From Candidatus Krumholzibacteriia bacterium (GTDB lineage Bacteria; Krumholzibacteriota; Krumholzibacteriia; G020349025): DNA of 64,000 nucleotides. The stretch spans positions 1 through 64,000 of the forward strand of contig DASRJW010000134.1 of the NCBI GenBank assembly GCA_035649275.1, read 5' to 3'. The notes beneath the pieces are model-generated. The model was not told the DNA's origin. It saw nothing but the letters and a program-made list of their open reading frames with translations, and ran no database searches. Every line of letters begins with the position of its first letter. The first letter of the stretch is position 1. Position numbers and translations under genes: made by a program. Shown in pieces: positions 25,975 to 34,060 of the stretch.

Positions 25975-27291
25975 ATGAGCACGCGCAGCACCACCACCAC
26001 CACGGCCGCCGCCAGCGCCGCGGCCCTACAGCCGGAATATGCCGCTGTTCGCGCCGCCACCGTGGCGCTGTGTGCTCCCCTCGCCGTCGAGGATCACGTG
26101 GTGCAGACGATGGCCGATGTGAGCCCGCCGAAGTGGCACCTGGCGCACACGACCTGGTTCTTCGAGACCTTCGTGCTCGCCCAGTTCGTCCCCGACTATC
26201 GGCCAGTGCACCCGCTCTATCGCACCTTGTTCAATTCGTACTATGAGGCCGTCGGTGCCCGTCATCCGCGCGCCGAGCGCGGCTTGCTGTCACGCCCCAC
26301 GGTGCGGGAGGTGCTGGATTACCGCCGGCACGTGGACGCCCGCATCCACGATCTGTTGCTGCGACTGCCCGCGGAGCACGAGAACGAGCTCTGCCGCCGC
26401 CTCATCCTGGGGTTGCATCACGAGCAGCAGCACCAGGAGCTCCTGCTCGTGGACATCAAGCACATCTTCGCCACCAATCCGCTCCAACCGGTGTACCGCG
26501 CCGCCCCGACCGGCGCCACTCAGCCCGTGGCGCCGCTCCGCTGGCACCCCTTCGCCGGTGGCCTGCTCGAGTTCGGCCACGCCGGCCCGGGCTTCGCTTT
26601 CGACAACGAGTCGCCGCGGCACCGAGTGTTCCTCGCGCCCTTCGCCCTCGCCGATCGTTGCGTCAGCAACGGCGAATACCTGGAATTCATCGCCGCGGGC
26701 GGCTACGAGCGCCCCGAGCTCTGGCTCGCCGACGGCTGGGCCACGGTGGCGAACGGCGATTGGCGGGCGCCGCTCTACTGGCAGGAGCGCGACGGCGCTT
26801 GGTTCGAATTCACCCTGAGCGGGCCGCGACCGCTGCGGCTGGACGAGCCCGTGGTGCACGTGAGCTACTACGAAGCCGATGCCTTCGCCCGCTGGCGCCA
26901 GGCGCGCTTGCCCAGCGAGTTCGAGTGGGAGCTCGCGGCGCAGTCATCGCCCCGGGAAGGCAACTTCGTCGAATCCGGCGCTCTGCAACCCCGGCCCGCC
27001 CACGCGCCCGCCTTGGCGACCGCGTCGGGACGTGGATCCACCCAAGGTTTGCGCCAAATTTTCGGCGATGTCTGGGAGCTGACGCGCAGCGATTACGCGC
27101 CCTATCCGGGCTATCACGCGCAGCGCGGAGCGCTCGGCGAGTACAACGGCAAGTTCATGAGCGGACAGGTGGTGTTGCGCGGGGGCTCGTGCGCCACGCC
27201 GCGGTCGCACATCCGCGCCACCTACCGCAACTTCTTCTATCCCCACCAGCGCTGGAACTTCCAGGGGCTGCGCCTGGCGCAGGACGCCTGA
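25975..27291 (+). CDS. egtB: Ergothioneine biosynthesis sulfoxide synthase EgtB-like
   Basis: A 438-residue non-haem iron enzyme expected to join a thiol (cysteine or gamma-glutamylcysteine) to hercynine using O2. The N-terminal DinB-like half carries the iron ligands H58 (WHLAH) and H149/H153 (HHEQQH). The C-terminal formylglycine-generating-enzyme-like half ends in VLRGGSCATPRSHIRATYRNFFYPHQRWNFQGLRLA. GGAG lies about 7 nt before the ATG; the frame is open upstream only as a shadow of the peptidase gene. No EgtD methyltransferase, EgtC or EgtE gene is in the window, so hercynine would come from elsewhere. A related FGE-fold oxidase with a different substrate cannot be excluded. Confidence 0.85.
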   Translation: MSTRSTTTTTAAASAAALQPEYAAVRAATVALCAPLAVEDHVVQTMADVSPPKWHLAHTTWFFETFVLAQFVPDYRPVHPLYRTLFNSYYEAVGARHPRAERGLLSRPTVREVLDYRRHVDARIHDLLLRLPAEHENELCRRLILGLHHEQQHQELLLVDIKHIFATNPLQPVYRAAPTGATQPVAPLRWHPFAGGLLEFGHAGPGFAFDNESPRHRVFLAPFALADRCVSNGEYLEFIAAGGYERPELWLADGWATVANGDWRAPLYWQERDGAWFEFTLSGPRPLRLDEPVVHVSYYEADAFARWRQARLPSEFEWELAAQSSPREGNFVESGALQPRPAHAPALATASGRGSTQGLRQIFGDVWELTRSDYAPYPGYHAQRGALGEYNGKFMSGQVVLRGGSCATPRSHIRATYRNFFYPHQRWNFQGLRLAQDA

Positions 27292-27309
27292 AGCACGGCG
27301 CGACGGCGC

Positions 27310-27903
27310 TCAGTCGAAGGGCGAGTGGCCGCTCTTCGCCGGCTGGTAGAACGGATTCTGTCCCGCCGCGTGATCCGTCGTGTCCAGGACTTCGGCGATC
27401 TCGGGCACGGCGCCGACGATGGACTTCTCGATCCCCTGCTTCAGCGTCACGCTCACCATGCCGCAGCCCTGGCAGCCGCCGCCGAGGCGGATGTAGGCCT
27501 TGCCGTCCCGCACGTCGAGGAGTGCCACGTAGCCGCCGTGGGTGGCGACTCCAGGATTGATCTCTGTGTCGATGACGCGCTGCACCTTGAGCGCCACGGG
27601 ATCGCGCCACAGCGGATTGGGATTGTCGATCTTGAAGCCTTGCCCGCCGGCCTGCAGGACGAAGTCGAGGGTGGCGCCCTTCAGGTCTTCCTGGCTCGGT
27701 CCGTCCACGAGGACGGTGAGAGCGCCGCTCGACACCACCACGTCGGTGGCGGACTTCTCGTCCAGGCGCAAGAGGGTGAGCTCGTACTCGAAACCCTGGG
27801 CGCCGCGCCCGCTGATCGCCAGACGCAGGCAGTGATCCTTGCCTTCCTGAGACTCCAGGATCTCGCTCAGCTGTTTGCTCGCCGCCTCGGTGATCGTGAT
27901 CAT
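27310..27903 (-). CDS. nfuA: Fe-S cluster carrier NfuA
   Basis: A 197-residue protein of NfuA architecture. An N-terminal A-type (IscA-like) domain (about 1-100) lacks the A-type cysteines, as usual for NfuA. A C-terminal NifU domain (about 108-185) has the cluster-binding CxxC in GGGCQGCGM. It hands Fe-S clusters to target enzymes in the cytoplasm. The ATG at 27903 is 16 nt after the ATP-grasp gene on the same strand, so the two are co-transcribed; it ends 18 bp from the end of egtB. The longer open frame upstream belongs to the ATP-grasp gene region. Confidence 0.92.
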   Translation of the reverse strand: MITITEAASKQLSEILESQEGKDHCLRLAISGRGAQGFEYELTLLRLDEKSATDVVVSSGALTVLVDGPSQEDLKGATLDFVLQAGGQGFKIDNPNPLWRDPVALKVQRVIDTEINPGVATHGGYVALLDVRDGKAYIRLGGGCQGCGMVSVTLKQGIEKSIVGAVPEIAEVLDTTDHAAGQNPFYQPAKSGHSPFD

Positions 27904-27919
27904 CGCCCTCTCCTCGTGC

Positions 27920-29242
27920 TCATCGCCCTTCCCTCCGTGACGGGGTTGCCGTCGAGCCGTGCGGCGGCGCCGCGGCGTCTTCGATCTCCAGCACCAGGCG
28001 CGCGTGACTGCGGCGCAGCGCTGCCTCCACTGCTTCGGGCGTCGCGGCGCGGGCGAAGAGAAAGCCGAGGTAGCGCCCGCCTTCCGGGGGTGGCAGCACC
28101 GGCTGTCCGCTGGCGACGGTAAGGCGCACGTCCTCCACGTGCTCCACCTCCCGAGCCGCCTCCACGCCACCGACCCGCCTCAGGATACCAGCCCGGGGGA
28201 TGGGAATCATCATCACTCCAGCGGCGCGCGGCTCGCGCTCGAGGGCAGCGGTGTCGCGGCCCAGGGCCTGGCGCAAGACCAGCTCTTCCAGGGACACCTC
28301 CCCGGCGCCGAAGCGGAGCGCCCGGGCGCAGAGGCCGCCGATGGAACGCGGCGCCGCTTCCAAGAGAGTGGTCCCCGCGGCGTTGCAACGCACTTCGGCG
28401 TGCAGCGGCCCGGTGCGGAGACCGAGCGCCCGCGCGGCAGCGCGCACCGTGTCCACCACCTCGGACTGCAACGCCCGCGGCTGGCGGGACGGCGTGACGT
28501 AGATCGTCTCCTGGAAGAACGGACCCTCCAGGGGGTCGGGCTTGTCGAAGAGGGCGAGTGTCCGGAGCTCGCCGTCTTGCAGCAGACCTTCGAGCGCCAT
28601 CTCCAGGCCGGGAATGTAGTCCTCCACCAGAATCTGCTGGGTGTGCTCGGCGTCGCGCAGATCCGGGCCGGAGAGGATAGCGGCGAGACGGGAAAAGGCG
28701 GCGACGAACTCCGCCGCCCCGTTGGCGCGGATGACGCCACGGCTGCCGGAGAGGGCGAGGGGCTTGACGACGCAGGGGTAGTCGACTCGAGCGGCGAGGC
28801 GCTCGGGATCGGAGTCGCGCGGCACAGCGCGGAAGCCCGGCACCAGCAGACCCGCCGCCTGCAGCGCTCGACGAGTGGACAACTTGTCGCGCGCCGTCCG
28901 TACCGCGTCCACGCTGTTGTGAGCGAGGCCGAGAGACTGGGCCAGGTGCGCTGCCAGGACCACGCCCTCGTCGTCCGCGGCGACGATCGCCGTGAGCGGT
29001 GTCGACGCGGCGAAGGTCAGCACCTGGCGCACTGCCGTTTCGAGGTCCGCGAAGGGGAGCGCCAGGTGACCTTGGGGATGCAGGGAAGCGAGTGCCTGGG
29101 GCCGGTCGCTGCCGACGACGACTTCGACAGCCAAAGTACGGGCGGCGGCGAGAAAGGCCTCCGCCTTGTAGGTCGTGGTCGTCATCAGGAGGAGGAGTCG
29201 ATCCACGAGCGCTCCCGGCGGCTTGGCGTCGTGCGCTCGCAT
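27920..29242 (-). CDS. ATP-grasp carboxylate-amine ligase-like protein
   Basis: A 440-residue enzyme of the ATP-grasp superfamily, close in layout to L-amino-acid ligases and PurK/carbamoyl-phosphate-like enzymes. The N-terminal Rossmann part begins LLLLMTTTTYKAEAFL. ATP-binding strands include YPCVVKPLALSGSRGV (with the lysine that binds phosphate) and ILVEDYIPGLEMALEGLL. Metal ligands lie in HAEVRCNAAGTTLLEAAPRSIGG (the E...N-like pair). A C-terminal lid domain follows. The start at 29242 precedes the first beta-strand but has no good ribosome-binding site; the longer frame is arginine-rich and unlikely to be coding. It is co-transcribed with nfuA. Substrates are unknown. Confidence 0.8.
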   Translation of the reverse strand: MRAHDAKPPGALVDRLLLLMTTTTYKAEAFLAAARTLAVEVVVGSDRPQALASLHPQGHLALPFADLETAVRQVLTFAASTPLTAIVAADDEGVVLAAHLAQSLGLAHNSVDAVRTARDKLSTRRALQAAGLLVPGFRAVPRDSDPERLAARVDYPCVVKPLALSGSRGVIRANGAAEFVAAFSRLAAILSGPDLRDAEHTQQILVEDYIPGLEMALEGLLQDGELRTLALFDKPDPLEGPFFQETIYVTPSRQPRALQSEVVDTVRAAARALGLRTGPLHAEVRCNAAGTTLLEAAPRSIGGLCARALRFGAGEVSLEELVLRQALGRDTAALEREPRAAGVMMIPIPRAGILRRVGGVEAAREVEHVEDVRLTVASGQPVLPPPEGGRYLGFLFARAATPEAVEAALRRSHARLVLEIEDAAAPPHGSTATPSRREGR

Positions 29243-29383
29243 TCTAGCATCGGCTGGATGCGTGCGGCGGGCCGGGTCGCCTCGTCCCGCCCCGTGTCCG
29301 TGGCGAGCCCGACACCGCACGCTTGCCCGTTCGTTCGCTGCCACCGGCATGAGAATGCCGGGCGGTCGCGCGAGGGGAGGGGA

Positions 29384-29415
29384 GGGGACGGTGCCTCCGC
29401 CGGAGCACCGTCCCC
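29384..29415. repeat. REP-like palindrome
   Basis: Arms GGGGACGGTGC and GCACCGTCCCC (11 bp, perfect) enclose a 10-nt centre that itself pairs TCC with GGA. It resembles bacterial REP-type extragenic palindromes and shares GTGCCTCCGCC with the repeat at 20492-20514. Confidence 0.5.
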
Positions 29416-29540
29416 ATCGGACCGTCGGTGGCCGTCGCCGCCGCCGGTGTTGCCGGATCGAACGCGGTATCGCGCCCGCGCGTCGTCGTCGTCGCTCTCT
29501 GCCGGGCGATCCGTCGCCGCTGCAGCAAAGGCGCTTCACG

Positions 29541-29623
29541 TCGATGGCGACACTGCGGCGGCGGAAAGCCAGCGGGATGCCAACGCCACGCTGGCCCGCA
29601 GCGACATCTGGGTGTCGCATCGA
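29541..29623 (+). ncRNA. Candidate structured RNA element upstream of gcvT
   Basis: Three nested helices were read by hand. P1 pairs 29541-29553 with 29612-29623 (12 bp, G29546 bulged). P2 pairs 29554-29558 with 29596-29600 (5 bp). P3 pairs 29568-29574 with 29589-29595 (7 bp, 14-nt loop) and is contiguous with P2 on its 3' side. The hexamer GCGACA occurs at both 29547 and 29601, so 29601-29606 can instead pair with 29613-29618, breaking P1. That is a switch-like alternative. The strand is not proven; plus is chosen because gcvT lies 128 nt downstream. It matches no riboswitch class I know. Confidence 0.4.
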
Positions 29624-29751
29624 AGTCCGTATATGTACTCGGATTACGGCGGGCGACCTGCGGTGGAGGCGTGGAGCGCCACGAGCCGCCGCGGGCCGCC
29701 TGCGACAGAATGATCCGCGCGGCACGGCGAGAACGCCGGAGGCATGACAGG

Positions 29752-30981
29752 ATGTCGCCGGAAACAGCGCGCCGTCGCACCCGCAGGGCTTCCGCCCCCT
29801 GCATCGAGCCGCTATCATCCGCTCCGCGAGGCGCGCGTGGGCGCGCCGGACGACGGGAGCGCACCATCTCCGCCGCCAAGACAGAGCCGCGATCGACGCC
29901 GCTCGAGGCGCAGCACCGGCAGTGCGGCGCCCGCATGGTGGAGTTCGCCGGCTGGTCGATGCCCATCCAGTACGACGGCCTGATCAAGGAGCACGAGCGC
30001 GTGCGCCGCGCCGCCGGGCTCTTCGACGTCAGCCACATGGGCGAGCTCTTCTTCAGCGGTCCCGGCGCCCTGACCACGCTCGACCGGCTGGCGACCAACG
30101 ACGTCGCCGCGCTCGTCGATGGCCAGGTGCTCTACACGCCGCTCTGCAATCCTCGTGGCGGCGTGCGCGACGATGTCCTCGTCTACCGCATGGATGGCAA
30201 CCGTTTCATGATGGTGGTCAACGCCGCCAACACGGCGAAGATCCTCGCCTGGTCCCGGGAGCACCTGCAGCCACAGACGGAGCTCCAGGACCGCAGCGAC
30301 GAGGTGGCTCTCCTCGCCTTGCAAGGCCCGCGCAGCCCGGATATCCTGCGCCGCTCGCGCCTCCTCGGCGACCTGGGTGAGCGTGCGGCGACGCTGCCCT
30401 ACTATCGTTTCCTCGCTGGAGCGGGAGAGGTGCTGGCGGTGTCGCGCACCGGCTATACCGGCGAAAGGGGCTACGAGATCTACGTGCAGGCCTCCCGCGC
30501 CCCGGCTCTCTGGGAGGATCTCCTGGCCCAGGGTGGCGAGCTGGGCCTGGGGCCGGCGGGGCTCGGAGCCCGGGACACTTTGCGCTTCGAGGTGGCGTAC
30601 TGCCTCTACGGGCACGAGCTGGAGGAGGACACTTCGCCTCTGGAAGCCGGGCTCGGCTGGACGGTGAAGCTGAAGAAGCCGGACTTCATCGGCCGGGAGG
30701 CGCTCGTACGTCAAAAAGAGCAGGGCGTGCCGCGACGGCTTCTCGGCCTCGAGCTGGCCGATCGAGTCATCGCCCGCGCCGGCTTCGCAGTCCGCGGCCA
30801 GGGTCGAGAGGTGGGGAAGGTGACCAGCGGCACCTTCGCACCCAGCCTCGGCCGTAGTCTGGCACTGGCGCTGGTGCAGAGCGACGCCGCCGAGGCGCCG
30901 CTCGCCGTGGTCGTGCGCGGCCGCGAGGTGGGGGCGCGCCGCGTGGCGCTACCGTTCCACGCTCCGAGCGCGCAGGCGTGA
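29752..30981 (+). CDS. gcvT: Aminomethyltransferase (glycine cleavage T protein)
   Basis: The tetrahydrofolate-dependent T protein of the glycine cleavage system, which releases ammonia and methylene-THF from the aminomethyl-lipoyl H protein. The N-terminal folate-binding region begins TPLEAQHRQCGARMVEFAGW and continues LFDVSHMGE; the conserved R-x-G-YTGERGYE segment and the C-terminal barrel (FIGREALVRQKEQG) are present. The start is awkward: no ATG, GTG or TTG lies just before the domain. The ATG at 29752 has GGAGG at 9 nt spacing and adds about 45 Arg-rich residues; the next ATG (29935) would remove the domain's first strand. gcvH follows after 43 nt. Enzyme call firm, start tentative. Confidence 0.88.
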   Translation: MSPETARRRTRRASAPCIEPLSSAPRGARGRAGRRERTISAAKTEPRSTPLEAQHRQCGARMVEFAGWSMPIQYDGLIKEHERVRRAAGLFDVSHMGELFFSGPGALTTLDRLATNDVAALVDGQVLYTPLCNPRGGVRDDVLVYRMDGNRFMMVVNAANTAKILAWSREHLQPQTELQDRSDEVALLALQGPRSPDILRRSRLLGDLGERAATLPYYRFLAGAGEVLAVSRTGYTGERGYEIYVQASRAPALWEDLLAQGGELGLGPAGLGARDTLRFEVAYCLYGHELEEDTSPLEAGLGWTVKLKKPDFIGREALVRQKEQGVPRRLLGLELADRVIARAGFAVRGQGREVGKVTSGTFAPSLGRSLALALVQSDAAEAPLAVVVRGREVGARRVALPFHAPSAQA

Positions 30982-31024
30982 GGTCCGTGGACCGGGGCTC
31001 GCGAATCCAGGAGGAAAGAAGGAC

Positions 31025-31417
31025 ATGCCGTACATCCCCCGGCAGCTCAGGTACACGCAGGAACACGAGTGGGTGAGTCTCGAGGAGGACGGCACCGCCA
31101 CCATCGGCATCAGCGACTTCGCCCAGTCCGAGCTCGGAGACATCGTCTTCGTCGAGCTGCCCGAAGAAGGGGACAAGCTGGTGCAGATGGAATCCTTCGG
31201 TACCATCGAAGCGGTGAAGACCGTGAGCGACCTCTATTCCCCCGTCTCCGGCGAGGTCGTGGCGGTCAACAAGCAGCTCGTGGACCTGCCCACGCTGATC
31301 AACGAAAGCCCCTACGACGACGGCTGGCTCGTGAAGGTGCGCCTCGACGATCCACGCGAGCTCGAACGCCTGCTCACCGCGGAGCAGTACAACGAGCAGA
31401 TCGGCCAGGCGGACTGA
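31025..31417 (+). CDS. gcvH: Glycine cleavage system H protein
   Basis: A 130-residue lipoyl carrier protein. The lipoylated lysine is K65 in IEAVKTVSD; the start PYIPRQLRYTQEHEWV and the GISDFAQSELGDIVFVELPE segment are typical. It shuttles the aminomethyl group between the P, T and L proteins. A GGAGGAAAG ribosome-binding site lies before the ATG. It directly follows gcvT, but no gcvP gene comes after it: the next gene is a peptide-binding lipoprotein. The P protein must therefore be encoded outside the window. Confidence 0.96.
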   Translation: MPYIPRQLRYTQEHEWVSLEEDGTATIGISDFAQSELGDIVFVELPEEGDKLVQMESFGTIEAVKTVSDLYSPVSGEVVAVNKQLVDLPTLINESPYDDGWLVKVRLDDPRELERLLTAEQYNEQIGQAD

Positions 31418-33027
31418 TTCCGCTCTCGACGACGCACCGCCGCGAAGCCCCGGTTCTTCTCCTGCTCTTGCTCGCTGCCGCCCTGCTCGCCCCCGGTTGC
31501 GAACACAAGGCGGCCCCTGTGCCGGTGACGCCGGAGCCGGGCGGCAGCTTGGCGATCGCCATCCTGGAACCCTTCGATTTCTTGACCCCGGTGCGCGCCG
31601 TGCGCCCGGCCACCGAGGAATTCATGGTGCACGTGACGCCGCCGCTCGGCCGGGTCACGGAGCAGGGAGACATCCAGTGGCTCATGGCGCGGGCGCCGCG
31701 CCCGCTGCAGCCGGGTCTCCTCTTTCGCCTGCGCCCCGCTTTCTGGGAGGACGGCGTGCCGGTGACCGCCGCCGACTTCGCCCTCACCGTTCACGTCATG
31801 CTGCATCCCGGAGCGCCGGGTCACGAACGTTCGCGCTACGGTCTCGTTCGCGACGTGGTGGCGCTGGACGACTCGACGCTCTACTTCGACCTGCTGGAGT
31901 TTTCCCGCGAGCGCTTCCGGGACGCTCTGATCGCGCCGCTCCCGGCCCACGTCCTCGGGCCCGATCCCGACCCGCGCCATCTCTATGAATGGCCGGTGAG
32001 CCGCAAGCCCCTTTCCTGCGGCCCCTTCCGCGTCGTCGAGAGCAGCACCGATACTCTGGTCCTCGAGCGCCGCGAGGATTCGGGCTGGCCGCCACCGCGG
32101 CTCGACCGCGTCATCGTGCGCTCCCTCGAGCCGGAAATCGCCGTGCAGCAGTTCCGTGACGGCGCCGTCGACGTCGTCGATGCCTTGCCGGCGGCGCAAG
32201 CGGAGGCGCTGCGCGGCGTGCGCGAGGCGCGGCTCCTCGCCTTCGTCGGCGCTTCCTATCTCTATGTGGGCTGGAACCTGCGCGACGCGCGCTTCGGCGA
32301 CCTCACGGTGCGCCGCGCCGCCGCCATGGCGGTGGACGTCGAGCGGTTGTGCCGGGATCTCACCTTGGGTCAAGGTGATGTGGCGCGAGGGCCGCTGGTG
32401 CCGGTGCTCGGCCTTCCGGATACGTCGAGCGTCCTGCCGCACGACCTGAAGCAGGCGCGCGCCCTCCTCGACGCCGCGGGGTGGCAGGACCACGACCGGG
32501 ACGGCATCCGCGACCGCGGCGGCGCTAGGCTCGCCTTCAACCTTCTCGTCCCGGAAAACGACGCGCTGCGCGAGCAGAGCGCCGCCGCCGTGGCTCGCGC
32601 GCTCCGGGATCTCGAGATCGAGGTGAGCGTGCGCGTCTTGGTGGTGGAAGAGTTCTACGCCCGCTTGCAGCGCGGCGCCTTCGAAGCTTACCTGGGCCAA
32701 TGGTTCCCGCGCCGCGGCCAGCCTCTGGAGGACGTCTGGCACTCCGAAGCCACCGACCGTTTCAACTACGGCGGCTTCAACGACCCCGGCGTGGACAGCC
32801 TTCTCGTCCGCTTGCGCTTGGAGCAACCAGGACCGAGCGAAGAGGAGTTGCTGGCGGCGTTGCAGCGGCGCGTCTACGCCCAGCAGCCCTATCTCTTCCT
32901 CTTCCAGGAGCCGCGCTTCACCGTCTTCGCGGCCCGGGTGCAAGGGGTCCGCCCCACCGTGCTCTCCACCTTCTGGAACCTGCCGGAGTGGTGGGTTCCG
33001 CGCGCCCAGCGCTCTCCTGAGCCCTGA
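31414..33027 (+). CDS. Oligopeptide ABC transporter substrate-binding lipoprotein
   Basis: A protein of about 537 residues of the SBP_bac_5 family that captures peptides for the permeases downstream. A hydrophobic signal (VLLLLLLAAALLAPG) ends in a lipobox cysteine. Family features include FRLRPAFWEDGVPVTAADFALTV and the late YLGQWFPR region. No ATG, GTG or TTG lies between the gcvH stop and the signal peptide in this frame. The best candidate is CTG at 31414, which overlaps the gcvH stop (CTGA), with AGGCGGA just upstream. The start is therefore unusual and uncertain. The gene may be translationally coupled to gcvH. Confidence 0.85.
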   Translation: MIPLSTTHRREAPVLLLLLLAAALLAPGCEHKAAPVPVTPEPGGSLAIAILEPFDFLTPVRAVRPATEEFMVHVTPPLGRVTEQGDIQWLMARAPRPLQPGLLFRLRPAFWEDGVPVTAADFALTVHVMLHPGAPGHERSRYGLVRDVVALDDSTLYFDLLEFSRERFRDALIAPLPAHVLGPDPDPRHLYEWPVSRKPLSCGPFRVVESSTDTLVLERREDSGWPPPRLDRVIVRSLEPEIAVQQFRDGAVDVVDALPAAQAEALRGVREARLLAFVGASYLYVGWNLRDARFGDLTVRRAAAMAVDVERLCRDLTLGQGDVARGPLVPVLGLPDTSSVLPHDLKQARALLDAAGWQDHDRDGIRDRGGARLAFNLLVPENDALREQSAAAVARALRDLEIEVSVRVLVVEEFYARLQRGAFEAYLGQWFPRRGQPLEDVWHSEATDRFNYGGFNDPGVDSLLVRLRLEQPGPSEEELLAALQRRVYAQQPYLFLFQEPRFTVFAARVQGVRPTVLSTFWNLPEWWVPRAQRSPEP

Positions 33028-33051
33028 GGAGTTGGCGGGCGCCTTCCGCAC

Positions 33052-33080
33052 TTGCGACGCCGCCTGGAGCCTCGCATAGT
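33052..33080 (+). promoter_or_regulatory. Possible promoter for a leaderless permease mRNA
   Basis: TTGCGA (33052-33057) and CATAGT (33075-33080) are spaced by 17 nt, and the -10 ends 6 nt before the ATG at 33087. Each hexamer matches consensus at four of six positions. No Shine-Dalgarno precedes the ATG. Confidence 0.35.
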
Positions 33081-33086
33081 GGGCGT

Positions 33087-34058
33087 ATGCTCGCGTTCGT
33101 CGCCCGCCGGCTCCTCGTTTCCGTCTTCCTGATCCTCGGGCTCCTGACCCTGGTTTTCTTCGTCAGCCACCTGGCCCCGGGCGATCCCCTGCAGCGCTAC
33201 GCCGTCGGCGAGGTCGACGCCGCGACGCTGGCGCACCTGGAGCGCCAGTTCGGTCTGGACCAGCCGCTCCCGGTGCAGTACGGCCGCTGGCTGCGTTCCT
33301 TCCTTTTCGATTTCGACTTCGGCGTCAGCATCGGCCAGCGCCGCGCCGTGCGCGACATCGTGCTCGAAGCCCTGCCGTACACCTTGCGCCTCGCGGCGGC
33401 GGCCCTCGCCGTGCGTTTGCTTCTCGGCGTCACCCTGGGGGTGGTGGCAGCGCTGCGCCGGGGCCGGCGCACCGATCTCGGTCTCGGCCTGGGGGCGTTG
33501 CTCGTGTATTCCATCCCCTCCTTCTGGCTCGGCTTGATGCTGCTGCTCCTCTTCTCCTGGCAGCTGCAATGGTTGCCCTCGGGGCAAGCGCATCGCCTCG
33601 ACGCCGCCAGCCTTTCCTGGGCGGCACGCGTCGCGGACTCGCTCCTCCATCTATTGCTGCCGGTCTTCGTTCTCGGCGTCGGCGGCGCCGCCTCGATCTT
33701 CCGCTTCGCCCGCGCCGGCATGATCGAGGTCCTGAGCCAGGACTACGTCCGCGCCGCCCGCGCCCGGGGCTTGCGCGAACGCACCATCGTCCTGCACCAC
33801 GCGCTGCGCAACGCGCTCCTCCCGGTGGTCACGCTGGTGGGTTTGTCCATCCCGGCCCTCGTGGGCGGCACCGTGGTGATCGAGAGCCTGTTCTCCTGGC
33901 CCGGGCTCGGGCGGTTGACCGTGGATGCCATCGGCCAGCGCGACTACCCGGTGATCATGGCGACGACCTTTCTCGCCGGCGTCACCGCGGTGGCCGGCTC
34001 CCTCCTCGCCGATCTGCTCGCCTCCTGGCTCGACCCGCGCATCCGGATGGAAAGTTGA
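33087..34058 (+). CDS. Peptide ABC transporter permease, DppB/OppB type
   Basis: A 323-residue inner-membrane permease with six helices. The family N terminus RRLLVSVFLILGLLTLVFFVSHLAPGDP is present, as is the cytoplasmic coupling loop DYVRAARARGLRERTIVLHHALRNALLP (the EAA motif). With the next gene it forms the heterodimeric channel for peptides delivered by the upstream lipoprotein. It starts 59 nt after that gene and only 2 nt separate it from the second permease. Confidence 0.93.
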   Translation: MLAFVARRLLVSVFLILGLLTLVFFVSHLAPGDPLQRYAVGEVDAATLAHLERQFGLDQPLPVQYGRWLRSFLFDFDFGVSIGQRRAVRDIVLEALPYTLRLAAAALAVRLLLGVTLGVVAALRRGRRTDLGLGLGALLVYSIPSFWLGLMLLLLFSWQLQWLPSGQAHRLDAASLSWAARVADSLLHLLLPVFVLGVGGAASIFRFARAGMIEVLSQDYVRAARARGLRERTIVLHHALRNALLPVVTLVGLSIPALVGGTVVIESLFSWPGLGRLTVDAIGQRDYPVIMATTFLAGVTAVAGSLLADLLASWLDPRIRMES

Positions 34059-34060
34059 GC

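Larger units (their letters stand above)
29243..29751. other. 509-bp intergenic region with several RNA-like hairpins
   Basis: The gap between the divergent ATP-grasp and gcvT genes contains no supportable gene. It holds a perfect 7-bp hairpin with a GAGA tetraloop (29344-29361), the hairpin at 29384-29415 and the three-helix element at 29541-29623. No consensus promoter pair was found. I looked for the conserved glycine-riboswitch core often present before gcvT and did not see it. Confidence 0.55.

Noticed and set aside
27959-29713. Plus-strand open frame opposite the ATP-grasp gene reaching into the gcvT leader
   Set aside because: It has low-complexity, Arg/Gly-rich sequence with no domain; the ATP-grasp gene on the other strand has conserved motifs.
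29416-29751. Glycine riboswitch before gcvT
   Set aside because: I looked for the conserved tandem-aptamer core and its purine-rich boxes on both strands and could not find them.
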